In this document: positions 1 through 9,196 of the stretch, in pieces
Numbering within the stretch: the stretch's first letter is position 1
Layout of the letters: the number at the start of each line of letters is the position of its first letter
From: JAWKRB01 sp041389885
GTDB taxonomy: Bacteria; Myxococcota_A; Polyangia; Polyangiales; Ga0077539
DNA: 64,000 bases
Assembly (NCBI GenBank): GCA_041389885.1
Contig: JAWKRB010000023.1
Coordinates: 62,001 to 126,000 of the forward strand
Direction: 5' to 3'
Made by a program: the position numbers and the translations under genes
Notes under the pieces: model-generated
The model's database searches: none
Seen by the model: only the letters and a program-made list of their open reading frames with translations
What the model was told of the DNA's origin: nothing

Positions 1-117
1 GCGCGGCGGCGTACTGCGCGATCTCGAGGCGTAGCGGGCGGGGAAGTCCCCGCCCGGCCGCAGCGCGGTGTCATTGGCCAGGCGGGTGCGGAGCTTTGTG
101 CAGATTCGATCGTCCAT
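1..117 (-). CDS. tnpA: IS66 TnpA N-terminus (partial)
   Basis: An ATG at 115-117 on the minus strand opens a frame that stays open to the window edge, about 39 codons, beginning MDDRICTKLRTRLAND. A GGAG-type ribosome binding site lies just upstream. The corresponding frame in the second IS66 copy at 56415 is disrupted within the first residues, so this copy is the better preserved of the two over this segment. TnpA of IS66 is a small helix-turn-helix accessory protein needed for transposition; only the part before the helix-turn-helix is visible. The assignment rests on similarity to the other copy and on its position next to the terminal repeat. Confidence 0.6.
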   Translation of the reverse strand, partial: MDDRICTKLRTRLANDTALRPGGDFPARYASRSRSTPPR

Positions 118-189
118 CTTGCTCTCCTTGCGAGAGAGCAGAACGACAGGTCAGCCAGGAGTGTCACGACGGGGACGGCGAGGAGTTAC
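1..189 (-). mobile_element. IS66-family element, one end (truncated by window edge)
   Basis: This stretch is the reverse complement, with a few differences, of the left end of the complete IS66 element at 56342-58705. The terminal inverted repeat is at 163-189 and is one G shorter than the 28-bp version in the other copy. The element runs leftwards out of the window. The tnpA start and its leader are recognisable at 115-117. It sits directly against the tail of another transposase (190-367), so it appears to have inserted into an older element. Confidence 0.8.
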
Positions 190-367
190 GCTCAAGGCGC
201 TGACGTTCAACCTGCTGGCGCGGTATGTCGCCGCGAAGTTCCCTGCCGCGCAGCGCTGGCGCACACCCTGGGTCCGGCATGCGGTGATGAGGGTGGCAGG
301 GCGTCTGATCCGCTCGGGGCGTTCGCGAACGCTGCGGGTGCCGCCGCACGCCCGATACCTCATCTGA
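190..367 (+). pseudogene. DDE transposase C-terminal remnant
   Basis: The frame encodes a basic C-terminus of the kind seen in IS4/IS1380-type transposases, with LKALTFNLLARYV, QRWRTPWVRHA and LIRSGRSRTLRVPP, ending at the TGA at 365-367. Everything upstream of residue LKAL has been replaced by the IS66 end that stops at 189, so the catalytic DDE domain is absent. The remnant is therefore non-functional. The exact IS family cannot be settled from about 58 residues; the weak family call is from motif memory. Confidence 0.5.
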
Positions 368-620
368 GCTGTTGACCAGTGCTGTGGCGGTCATGGGGGT
401 AAGGGGGCCCTATTGTCTTTCGCTCACCAAACTCGGCATCAAGTCGACAGAAACTCGTGATCAACTCATGAAAGTCGGCCGAGGAGCACCGGCGGCCGTG
501 AAGGGCACGAGGAGTGCCGGGCTTGAGCGAAATCCATGCTCAAGCCCTGAGTTCCATTCTCTGGAACCAACCTGCCTCCCCAAAAGAGTTCCAGTTCCCT
601 GCTAAGGAAACTAAAGGCTG
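368..620. other. Non-coding gap
   Basis: No convincing gene is seen here. The stretch is probably the outer end of the old transposase element followed by intergenic DNA. The base composition drops toward the lower GC of the next block. Confidence 0.4.
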
Positions 621-1481
621 CTAGAGCAGGAGGGACTCGCTGCTGAGATCTCGAAGCCGCAAGCACGAGGAAGACATTCTCTGCAACCTCTCAGTCGTAA
701 GCGATCTGTAGAGACGCATCGGATCAGGCCAGTAGACTCCGACGGTGGCAACTGAGGAGCGAACCCGCAACGCGAGACTGGTCAGTCGGTTGGAAGTAGC
801 GATGGTTTGGAATAGCTCCCAACTCGCGTTCATGGCGAATCGAATGGATGCGAATGGCGCTAGTACATATGAGTCTGCCTGAGGTATCTGTGGTACCCAT
901 CTGAATGCGCCGCTATCAAACATCTGCCTCCACAGCGCGTCCGAAAGAACCTCAGGGGCCAGAACAGAGATTGGATGTGGACCTGCGTTCCGTATCGTGA
1001 ATGTGAACCGAATCCCGGTCTGTGTACATCCCGCATCGAATACCGGAGTGATGTGATTGGCGCTGGACATCAGTCGTAGCCGCTGAAGATCCTCGCTCGC
1101 CTGCTGCCGCATGGCGAAGGTTGCCACGGTGGCTTGAAACGACCCGGTTGCCTGAATGCCGCCATCGATGAATCCAAAGTATGGAGCGTGGTCGTCTCCG
1201 GCGAGGACAGTACCAAAACTTGCGGTGGACTGATTGGCCCCCAGCGTCAAGATCATTTGATTGTTGGCGAGTGACCCGTCTACCGGCAGACCGCTCCTGA
1301 GCTCTGCCCCAACTTCGGTAGAAACAGTCGCGCCCGCTTGCAAGAGCAGACCAATGCTTCCTACCTCAGCAGCGATCCTCTCCACCACTCTGCGTCCAAT
1401 CAGTCCAGAGGCCCCGCCATGGCCGAGAGCATAGATCAGACTAACGAGTGGGGTCCAAGAAAAGAGACTGCAGAGAAACAA
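621..1481 (-). CDS. Hypothetical protein with N-terminal hydrophobic segment
   Basis: An open frame of 286 codons starts with a TTG at 1481. The first residues (LFLCSLFSWTPLVSLIYALG) form a hydrophobic stretch that could be a signal anchor. The rest looks like a soluble, mixed-composition domain with no motif I recognise; it contains one internal Cys (AGCTQTG). The frame stays open upstream of the TTG to a TAG about 100 bases away, so the real start is uncertain. It lies downstream of a frameshifted gene on the same strand (1524-2600) and may have formed an operon with it. GC content is clearly lower than in the core genes, suggesting acquired DNA. Function unknown. Confidence 0.45.
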   Translation of the reverse strand: MFLCSLFSWTPLVSLIYALGHGGASGLIGRRVVERIAAEVGSIGLLLQAGATVSTEVGAELRSGLPVDGSLANNQMILTLGANQSTASFGTVLAGDDHAPYFGFIDGGIQATGSFQATVATFAMRQQASEDLQRLRLMSSANHITPVFDAGCTQTGIRFTFTIRNAGPHPISVLAPEVLSDALWRQMFDSGAFRWVPQIPQADSYVLAPFASIRFAMNASWELFQTIATSNRLTSLALRVRSSVATVGVYWPDPMRLYRSLTTERLQRMSSSCLRLRDLSSESLLL

Positions 1482-1523
1482 GATCCCTCGCCCCGTAACT
1501 CCATCAACCGTAATCAGGAAGCT

Positions 1524-2600
1524 CGTCGTTTGACTGCTTGAGCCTTCTGCGCGGAGCGCGACGAAAATCTAATATAAAGAAGGACTGGTAGATTTGAGTA
1601 TCCACCACACACTCCGTCCGTAACCAGGGTGACTTGAATGGGGTCTGTAGGAGACTCCGGGGCATGGATGCTCATCAGGCGCAGAACGATTGGATCGATC
1701 GTCTCCTCCTGAAGGGGAGTCGCAAACAGAAACGTGGTCGCCAGTTCAATGAGAAATAGGAAGGCATCGTTGTAGTATGTGCGATCCCTCTCGACGACAA
1801 TGTCAGTGGATGGATCGAGCGCCGTATCGACGACCTCAGTGAAAGGCTTGCCACTCTCGCTCGATGTGCGATGTTGGCTCGCGTCCTCGTGAGAAAGAAA
1901 ATCTCAGATCCTGACCCAGGATACTTACTCTCTGAGGTCTGTCAGAGAATACCTGCTCTTCTCGCAGAGCAAAGATCGAGTCAGTCAGGAAGATGCCGTA
2001 GATCGGAGACGCAACTACAAGAGGAACAGGAATCAACACCTGAGGAGGACGCCCCAACGTGACACTAGCGGATGCCAGAAGTGTTCGCAACCACGCGGCG
2101 GGCTGCGTCCATGCCATATCCCAAGGAGCCGTAAGAATTTCTCCTCTCCAACGAATGTGCAGGTCAACACGGTTGATCCACTGCCAGGCGACTTTCAGTG
2201 CATTAGGGCCGTCATTCTGAATCACAATGTCGCCACGGATGGTACAGTGAAAGGGCGTCTGGGAGGAAGAACTCGCGGACATCGCTTGTAAACTGAATGG
2301 ACTCAAAGTCGCACGGTTCATCACGAAGATCGTAAGACCAATCAAGAGCTGAACGCGATGGGCATGTCGCGACAGAGTCATTCGGCAGCGAAACGGTCTC
2401 GATCCCCACCCGCTGCAGCCGTGCACCTCCAACGGCCACGCCGGAAACGACAAAGTCGTCCTGAGACAAGTAGTTGAGATTTGCAGGTGGGACTTCGACG
2501 CGATGTAGACGAAAAATTTCTCGTGCAACTGCCGGAATATCAGTCAGTGGTAAAGATATGGAAAGCTGGCTGAGCTTCTTGGACTACTGGCCCTGCGCAC
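1524..2600 (-). pseudogene. Frameshifted hypothetical gene
   Basis: Coding-like sequence runs along the minus strand but switches frame repeatedly. One frame near 2600-2540 reads FGLPWCAGPVVQEAQ, a second (about 2560-2212) reads SQDDFVVSGVAVGGARLQRV, a third (2270-1836) reads GDIVIQNDGPNALKVAWQW, and a fourth (about 1908-1524) reads GKPFTEVVDTALDPSTDIVV and ends at a TGA near 1524. Each piece is protein-like and ends where the next begins, which is the pattern of one gene broken by several indels. No family is recognised. The low GC and the frame damage are shared with the neighbour at 2668-4243. Confidence 0.5.
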
Positions 2601-2667
2601 CACGGCAAGCCGAAACATGTTCTCGATGAATGCGCGAGAGATCAGGTAGTCAGTGTGCATCACTCAC

Positions 2668-4243
2668 CTACAGTTCTAGTCCAAGGGCGCGCTCTGCAGG
2701 CATACGCCCATGTTCGATGAATCGCCCGTTGAGGATGCGACCAAACCAGATACTCGAGCCAAGGAGTGCAATCTCATCCCCAGGCTCCGGGGAGGTGTCG
2801 CCAGCACGGACCCCGGATATACCGCCCATCAATGAGTCCGGTGCCGGTTCGGTGGGAACGATGAGAGGGCTCCAAGACGAGCCGACCGGACTCGTACCCC
2901 AGCAGATACACCCTTCGTCGACCCGCCCATCTGCGGATGACCAACGAGTCGCGGCCTTCGGTGGAATCACGGACACACGTGATATTCCTATCGTCTAGAC
3001 TGTCGAGATTTTTACTGCTTCGCTGTGCTGTTCGTGGAGTGCAGAGAACAGCACCATGCTCTGACCAAACCAAGTCGTGCGGACAGCAAGAGATCGGGCA
3101 ATCCGTCTCCGTTGAGATCGCAGTCGGCGTTCATCAGGCCATACCCATCTGGAATTCCACGAAGTCTCTGCGCTCGAGGTGATGACGATCGCTCGATCGG
3201 CCCATAGATGACCTCAAACCTATCTGCGCGACGACGTAGAACATCCGGAGCCTGAAGTCGCCGTTGACATCGAGCGCGGTCGTCAGGCCGATCGGGTATC
3301 TGTCGTTGATCTGCTCGCCGCCTGGTAATCTTGTCACCTCGAACCTGGCGCCTGCGCGATCTCCCCAGACGATGTAGCTAGGCGCTTCGGGTCGGAGTGG
3401 TAGTTCAGGGAACGTCACCAGGACCTCATCGGCACCGTCACCGTCCAGGTCCTGACCACGACGTAGCCATAGACATCCCATCCCCGGAATGTCTACCCGC
3501 ACCGGTCTTCTAAACTCTCTGTCGCCATTCAGAAAGACCATCAGCTAGCCGCCTCGCGGCAGTCGAGTCTCCGAGACCGTCGCCAATGACATCAAGACGC
3601 CCGTCTCCGTCGAGATCCGCGGTCGTGGTGTGGCAGAGGGCGGAGTCAGGTATGGGCGCATCGAGGCTGTATCCGCGGGCGCCGTCGCCTCGAACGATCG
3701 CACGCCGCCCATCGTAGGTCGTGACAAGGACATTTCCGAATCCGTCAGAATCGAGGTCGAACACATCCGGCATGACGGGCATGGTTGAGGTTGACGTCCG
3801 GGGGCGAATCCAGACCTGTCGAGGGTTCGCCCCGTGTCTCGTCGGCGTGTCAGAGACCGACCAGAAGTATCTGCCGGGCCGGAGAGGCGAGTCGGGGGTC
3901 CAGCTCGTCCCTCGAACACGGCTCATGCTGACTTGGTGCATGCAGTGAGCGTCGCGACAGAGATGGATGTAGCTCTCGCTTCTGGCTGAGTGTCGATCCA
4001 TCTCATTGTTGGACGAGCAGTGCCAACGATGGTGCGCGTCTCAGGGAAGACCGGAACGAGCCGCCTTTGGCTGTCCAGGTCGGAAGCGTCAGCCTGTTCC
4101 GTGATCTGGGAGTCCGTCCCGGTGTAGGAGTCTATCCCGGTGTCAGAGATGCTGCCCGTGACGCTGCTGGCGGTGTTGGCACACCCCAACGCGAGCACCC
4201 CCACGCTCCACCCGATGCTCGCTGCGATCCTCCGCGCGCTCAC
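2668..4243 (-). pseudogene. Decayed FG-GAP/VCBS-repeat surface lipoprotein
   Basis: The N-terminal piece (4243-3923) begins MSARRIAASIGWSVGVLALGC, a lipoprotein signal with the lipobox LALGC. The next frame (4001-3510) reads a fibronectin-like part (RPGRYFWSVSDTP) and then FG-GAP calcium-type repeats, TTADLDGDGRLDVIGDGLGD. The next piece (3541-3134) carries DLDGDGADEVLVTFP. A last piece (2976-2668) reads DSLMGGISGVRAGD and ends at 2668. Lipoproteins of this build, a 'PTLRW...CRD' domain followed by FG-GAP repeats, are common in Polyangia and are thought to be surface-exposed. At least three frameshifts separate the pieces, so no full-length product is expected. A 13-base C run lies just upstream of the start. 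Confidence 0.65.
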
Positions 4244-4278
4244 CCGCTGCCTCCTCCTGCGATTCCCATGAAGCTATA

Positions 4279-4291
4279 CCCCCCCCCCCCC
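4279..4291. repeat. Homopolymeric tract, 13 C on the plus strand
   Basis: Thirteen consecutive C residues lie 36-48 bases upstream of the minus-strand start codon at 4243. Such tracts are prone to slippage and this one sits where promoter elements would be. The downstream gene is already broken. Confidence 0.8.
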
Positions 4292-4570
4292 TGGGAGTCG
4301 TCAAGTCGGGGGCATATCTGTAGCTTCGTGTGGGCTGACCACTTATCGCCCAACAAGCGGGGCTTTGCGGGCCTTCGAGAGGCCAGGTTCGATCTCATGC
4401 GGCCCGAGTTCGCCCGGGCCTCTGCGTCGTCACCTCTCGTGCCCGAGACCGACGCTCGGCTTCGCGGATGACCCGACGAACTCGAGCCGCAAGTCGGGCA
4501 TCGATCGCTTCGCGCGTGACGCCCCGCGCTTGACGGGAGCGGGCGCAGCGGGCACTGCCATGGAGCCCCA

Positions 4571-6158
4571 ATGCCCCGCTGGTTCAACATCGCCGGCCCG
4601 TGCTTCTCGCAGGACCACTACATGATCCGGCGAGCCGCGCGGGGAGGCGGCGACGCCTTTATCGCGCAGGGGCGCTGGTTCTCGCTCGTCTCGGGGTCGG
4701 CAGACCGGCAAGACCACGGTGGTGCAGCACCCGACTGGAGTCCATCACGGCGCAGGGCACCCACCACGCGCTTCGATCGACCCTCGAGACGGCGCGCGGC
4801 ATCGACGACCCCGCTCGCGCCTTCGCCGTCGCCCTGACGTGCTCGACGCAGCGGTCGCCCAGGCCGGGCTGCCCTCCCCGACCGCTGCGGCGCGCCGCGA
4901 TTAAGGTGCCCGGAGCGCAGCGCAGCACTATCCCGCCGCTCTGCGCGGCGAGCGACCGTCCGCTGGTGCTGCTGTTCGACGAGGCCGACGTGCTCACGGG
5001 ACCCGCGATGGTGTCAAGCTCACCCAGCTCCGCGTGCTCTACCTCGCGCGGCACCGGGAGCCCGCGCCGTGGAGCGTGGTGCCTATCGGCGTGCGCGCTG
5101 TGCGTGACTACTCCCGCACGACGCGCGCGCCGCGGGTGCCGGGCTGAGCAAAACCTTCAACGTCACGTCGAGGAACGTGACGTTGAGGCTTCACCGAGCT
5201 GAGGTCGGCGCGGATTTCCGCGCGCAGCACACCGCGGGGAGACGGCAGCGCGTTCGCGTCAGTCGCGCTCATTCATCACCTCAGCAAGCGGGGCACCCGG
5301 CCAGGTCAACGCCTGCCGACCAGGCCACGCGCCGCGACGTGCAGGACCGCGCCGTGGCCATCACCGCCGCGTACATCGAGGCGGCGAAGGAGACGATCAT
5401 TCGAGCGGCGTAATGTGACGACGACCTGCTCCTCGCACGGCTTCGCGAGCCGCGTGCGGTGCGGCGTGCTCGATCTCGATGATCGCGGGGGTGATGGGTG
5501 CCGGGGTGGGTCCTCATCGACGATCCTGGCCTACGCTGCCAGTATCGGCCTGCTGCGCCTCGTGAACGGAGGGTGGAGCATCGCCAATCCCATCTACCGC
5601 GAGGTGATCCCGCGGGCGCTCACGTTCCCGACGCAGGCGACGCTCGTGCAGCAGACCGCGTGGTACGTGGGTGACGACGGCCTGCTGGATGTTCCGAAGC
5701 TCATGGCGGCGTGGCAGACCTTCTGGCGCAAAGACGGTCACCTCGCGGCGGAGGGGTTCTCGTATCGGGAGTCGGGTCCGCACCTGATGCTGATGGCGTT
5801 CTTGCAGCGCGTGGTGAACGGTGGCGGACGCATCGACCGCGAATACGCCCTCGGCCGCGGCGCGCTCGATCTGTTGATCACCTGGAAGACCCAGCGCATC
5901 GTGATCGAGCTCAAGACGCGCCGCGACACCGAGACCGAAGACGAGGCGCTGGAGCAGATCACCCGCTACCTCGACGCGCTGGGGATGAACGAGGGATGGC
6001 TCGTGCTCTTCGATCTACGCAGCACCGCCCCGTGGCCCCAGCGCCTCTTCAACCGCACCGAGACCGTCGGCGCGCGCACCCGCATCGCCGGGCTGCTGAG
6101 TCAGAGAGGAATGCGCGGGCGAGGGGGATCGTTGGGAGAGCAGTTCGAGGACCCGTGA
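4571..6158 (+). pseudogene. AAA-family ATPase with C-terminal PD-(D/E)XK nuclease-like domain, frameshifted
   Basis: The ATG at 4571 starts MPRWFNIAGPCFSQDHYMI, the opening of a widespread ATP-binding family whose members begin '(R)FFNxxGP...DHY'. A different frame then gives the Walker A motif GRQTGKTTVVQ (about 4700-4730), and a third gives the Walker B-like LVLLFDEADVLTGP (about 4965-5010). The long final frame (5415-6158) encodes a winged-helix-like stretch (LRLVNGGWSIANPIYREVI) and a nuclease-like core, ALDLLITW followed by IVIELKTRRD, matching the D...E-x-K pattern of PD-(D/E)XK enzymes. In intact relatives these parts are one protein of roughly 500 residues. Several frameshifts in the first 800 bases mean it is dead here. 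The biological role of the family is not established. Confidence 0.6.
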
Positions 6159-6167
6159 AGCCTCCGC

Positions 6168-6211
6168 CCGGCGGTTAAAACCGCGGGCTACCTTCGCAAA
6201 GCCCTGCCTTC
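6168..6211. repeat. REP-like palindromic repeat, left copy
   Basis: The sequence combines a small palindrome (CCGCGG core around a TTAAAACC-type centre) with CTTCGCAAAGCCCTGCCTTCG. The same unit occurs inverted at 7857-7905, so the two copies bracket the dead IS4-like element. Such units are usually extragenic palindromes. Confidence 0.7.
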
Positions 6212-6212
6212 G

Positions 6213-7734
6213 CCTCATCATTGATCACGGAACTCGCTCCACGTTGGGCCGCGAGCTGAGTAGCCTCAGCAAGGCGACCTGCTCGACTCTGCATGGAGTC
6301 TCTGGTTCCTCTGCGATCCCCCTCAGTCTTTTCGTCTGTCCGCCACCTGCGCGTGCGGGGGACCGTCTGTGGTCTCGGTCCAGGCGCTCGCTCGGCGGCC
6401 TGACAAGTCCTTTCCTCAGGCCTTCACCCTCGTGGCGAGTGCCGGGCTTCGTGCGAGTCGTTCAACTTCGGGTGATTGAACGCCCTCCGCTCAACGAGGT
6501 GGCTGCCGACACGATCCGGCGCATCACTTCGGCGGCGCGTGATCGCCGTGCATGACACCACCGAGATGTCCTTCGGCGGTGAGGTGTTGCGCGAGCAGCC
6601 TGATTCCTGGAACAAACACAACCAGGGCTTCCTCGCTCACACCTGTCTGGCTGCCTTTTCCGACCGCCCAAGTGGACCTGGATCAGTCCTGCACATCGAG
6701 CCCCTGGTGCGCGCCATGGGCACGTTCACGGGCGCCTTGTTCCTGGAGCGCCACGCTGACCCGGAGCGCGGGAGCCGCAGCGATGGCACCGTGGGTTCGT
6801 GCAGCGGAGCAGGCCTTGGGGCGCCCCGGCGCGCTGGTGCACGTCATGGACCGCGAAGCCGACGACTACACGCTACTGCTCCAGATGCACGACGAAGACA
6901 ACGCGTTCGCTGTGGTGCGCGAGCGCGTCGACGGTGCTCGGGCCTGACACCCGCAGCTCGGTCAGGTCCGAACGGTCCAGCGGGCTGATGCAAGCGTTCG
7001 CGGTCCCTATGCTGGGCCGACGGGTCGAGATCTCCTCGGCGTGGCAAAGGCACTACCGATAAGCGCAAGACCCATCCGGACCGCGACGCGCGCGTGGCCC
7101 GGCTGGAGATTGAGGCTGGCGACGGTGACGGTGCAGCGCCCCGCGCCGGCCTCCCGGCAGCTGCCTGCGCTGTCGCTCGAACTGGAACCTGGCATGTCCG
7201 CGAAGTGGACGTGCCCGAGGGTCAGGAGCCTGCCGACTGGTGCATGTTTACCAACCTGCCCCATCGACACCCTTCGAGGTGATCGTAGTGGTGGACACCT
7301 ACCTGGCGCGCTGGGTCATCGGTTAATTTTTCAAAGCCATCAAGACCGATGCCGCTACGAGGCTCGACAGTTGGAGAGCCTGACGCTCCTCTTGATCGCC
7401 TCGTTGCTAATGCTGCCCATCGCGACACACGCTTGATCCAACTTCGACAGGTCGCCAGGGAAGAACCCACGCGCGACGCCCTCGACGTGGTGTCAGAGGA
7501 GGCGATCGAGGTTCTGCGAGCGAGCGGACGGACTCGCCTGCCGGCCTCGCCGACAGCCCACGACATCCTGTACGCCATCGCCGCGCTTGGCGGACACCTC
7601 AAGCACAACGGACCTCCCGGATGGTTGGTCCTCTGGAGGGGGATGCGCGACCTGCACGAGCGACTTGAGGGGTGGCGCGCCGCGAAAGCTGCGCTTGGAA
7701 AATCGGCAAGCAGAATCCGTGATCAATGATGAGG
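6213..7734 (+). mobile_element. IS4-like (IS50-type) element remnant with terminal inverted repeats
   Basis: The first 19 bases (6213-6231) are the exact reverse complement of 7716-7734, and one further outer base also pairs. The distance, about 1.5 kb, fits an IS4-family element and the contents are a degenerate transposase of that family. A CCTTCG hexamer lies immediately outside both ends (6207-6212 and 7735-7740), which could be a short target duplication or part of the invaded REP sequence. Confidence 0.65.
6420..7729 (+). pseudogene. IS4-family (Tn5-type) transposase, inactivated
   Basis: Parts of a DDE transposase appear in several frames. VIAVHDTTEMSFGGE (about 6540-6585) holds the first catalytic Asp, LVHVMDREADDYTLLLQM (about 6830-6890) the second, and VDTYLARWVI followed by FFKAIKT (about 7290-7345) the region of the catalytic Glu. 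In active relatives the last motif is RWxIEEFFKALKTGC; here the codons at this point read G then a stop, so the catalytic Glu is lost. The C-terminal domain continues in a further frame (7410-7729) with LGGHLKHNGPPGWLVLWRG, typical of this family. Multiple frameshifts plus the missing Glu make it non-functional. Confidence 0.75.
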
Positions 7735-7856
7735 CCTTCGCGGGGCTTCTTCGTCACCTCGGTGATCTGGAGCCTCCGACTTTTGGATCGGACACCTCGA
7801 CCAGGTTCATCGAGCGCGCAACGGAGGATCTTCGCACCCGGCACAGCCGTGTAGCC

Positions 7857-7905
7857 CTGCGAAGGCAGGGCTTTGCGAAGGTAGCCCGCGGTTTCAACCG
7901 CGGGG
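7857..7905. repeat. REP-like palindromic repeat, right copy
   Basis: This is the inverted partner of the unit at 6168-6211, containing GCGAAGGCAGGGCTTTGCG and a CCGCGGTTTCAACCGCGG palindrome. Its last ten bases merge into the first unit of the tandem array that follows, suggesting the array grew out of the palindrome end. Confidence 0.7.
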
Positions 7906-8067
7906 CTACGCGGGGCTACGCGGGGCTACGCGGGGCTACGCGGGGCTACGCGGGGCTACGCGGGGCTACGCGGGGCTACGCGGGGCTACGCGGGGCTACG
8001 CGGGGCTACGCGGGGCTACGCGGGGCTACGCGGGGCTACGCGGGGCTACGCGGGGCTACGCGGGGCT
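7901..8067. repeat. 10-bp tandem repeat, about 16.7 copies
   Basis: The decamer CGGGGCTACG is repeated sixteen times without a single mismatch from 7901 to 8060, followed by seven more matching bases. It is too short-period and spacer-less to be a CRISPR. Perfect identity implies recent expansion by slippage. Confidence 0.95.
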
Positions 8068-8151
8068 CCATGGATCTCGCGCCTCCAGCAGGGCGCCTGG
8101 AGAACGATCCCGGGCGAGTTCATCGATCGCCCTGCGCCGCAGGCCCTTCGC

Positions 8152-9114
8152 TCACCCCGGCGGGAGGATCGGCGCGCAGGTCGACACGCCCGCGCCGAGG
8201 ATCCTGAAGCCCACCTGTCGCATGTAGCTCGTGTCGACGCTGCCGTCCGAGGGGCGGTAGCGGGTCACGTTGCTGCTGCCGCCGAGGAGCGCGCTCCCTG
8301 CGGTGTAGAGATAGAAGTCTCCTCCCCAGAACGAGAAGGCCCAGGCCTGCGGAGTCTCGACCTGCGTGAGCGGCGCCGAGTTCACGATGGCCGCGGTGGC
8401 CTTGTCGATCTCGGCCACGCGCACCGGCGTGGTGGTGAAGAAGCCGAAGAGGCGCCCGTCTCCCGTGCCCGTGAGCTCGGCGCTCTGCCCGCGCAGCGCC
8501 GCGGTGAACTCGCCGATGGGAACGATCTCTTGCGACGCGGCGTCGTAGCGGCCGAGCCCTCGCGAGGGTCCGCCGAAGGGGTCGGCGGTGCCCGCGACGA
8601 AGAGGGCCTCCTCGGTGGTGTCGGCCCCCGCGGTCGAGAAGCCCATGCCCACGCGGAGCCACCCGTTGGGCATGCGAATCGGGGGATCCCCCGTGCAGCT
8701 CGCGTCGGTGGTGCTCACCCGGTAGATCGCCCCCGCGGTGTCGCCGAGGCCCCCCGCGACGAAATTCACCCAGGCCACCGCGTTGCGGTCGATGGCCATG
8801 GAGTTGGGCTGCATGTCGGTGGGGCAGCGGATGCGGCCGATGCGGGTGAACTGCCGGAGGTTCGGGCGAAAGCTGTAGAGCTCGCTGGCGTCGGAGAGCA
8901 CGTACACGAGCTGCGCGGCCTCGGAGCAGTTCGCGTTGATCCCGCTGTCTCGCACGGGGATCGGCGCGACATCGGGGCTCTGCACCACGTCTTCGGGCGC
9001 GCTCGGCGCGTCGCTGGCGCGGGCGCCGCCGTCCCCCGCGGGCTCGGTGAAGGTCACGCGCGACGCCTCGCAGTGGGCGAGGCTCAAGGCAAGCAGCACG
9101 GTTCGCAGGCGCAT
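8152..9114 (-). CDS. Putative lipoprotein, beta-propeller-like
   Basis: I chose the ATG at 9114 because it gives a typical lipoprotein signal, MRLRTVLLALSLAHC, with Cys15 as the lipidation site; the frame is open further upstream but without signal-like sequence. After the Cys comes an Asp/Ala/Pro-rich linker (DAPSAPEDVVQSPDVAPIP) and then a 250-residue domain with repeated short beta-type segments such as YVLSDASELYSF, IYRVSTTDASC and LGRYDAASQEIVPIG. This looks like a secreted propeller that describes no known enzyme motif. No function is recognised. It is divergent from the lipoprotein at 9197 with only 82 bases between the starts, so their promoters must overlap. The length is 320 residues. 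Confidence 0.7.
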   Translation of the reverse strand: MRLRTVLLALSLAHCEASRVTFTEPAGDGGARASDAPSAPEDVVQSPDVAPIPVRDSGINANCSEAAQLVYVLSDASELYSFRPNLRQFTRIGRIRCPTDMQPNSMAIDRNAVAWVNFVAGGLGDTAGAIYRVSTTDASCTGDPPIRMPNGWLRVGMGFSTAGADTTEEALFVAGTADPFGGPSRGLGRYDAASQEIVPIGEFTAALRGQSAELTGTGDGRLFGFFTTTPVRVAEIDKATAAIVNSAPLTQVETPQAWAFSFWGGDFYLYTAGSALLGGSSNVTRYRPSDGSVDTSYMRQVGFRILGAGVSTCAPILPPG

Positions 9115-9196
9115 GCCGCGACTCTCGCCACCGCGCCCCGCGCCCGTCAAGCGATGGAGGTGCGTCCCGCCGAGATCGCGGCGATGATCGGGGGTC

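Noticed and set aside
7901..8067. Possible CRISPR array
   Set aside because: The 10-bp units have no spacers and no cas genes are in the window. The 20-bp arrays at 51055 and 53500 also lack unique spacers.
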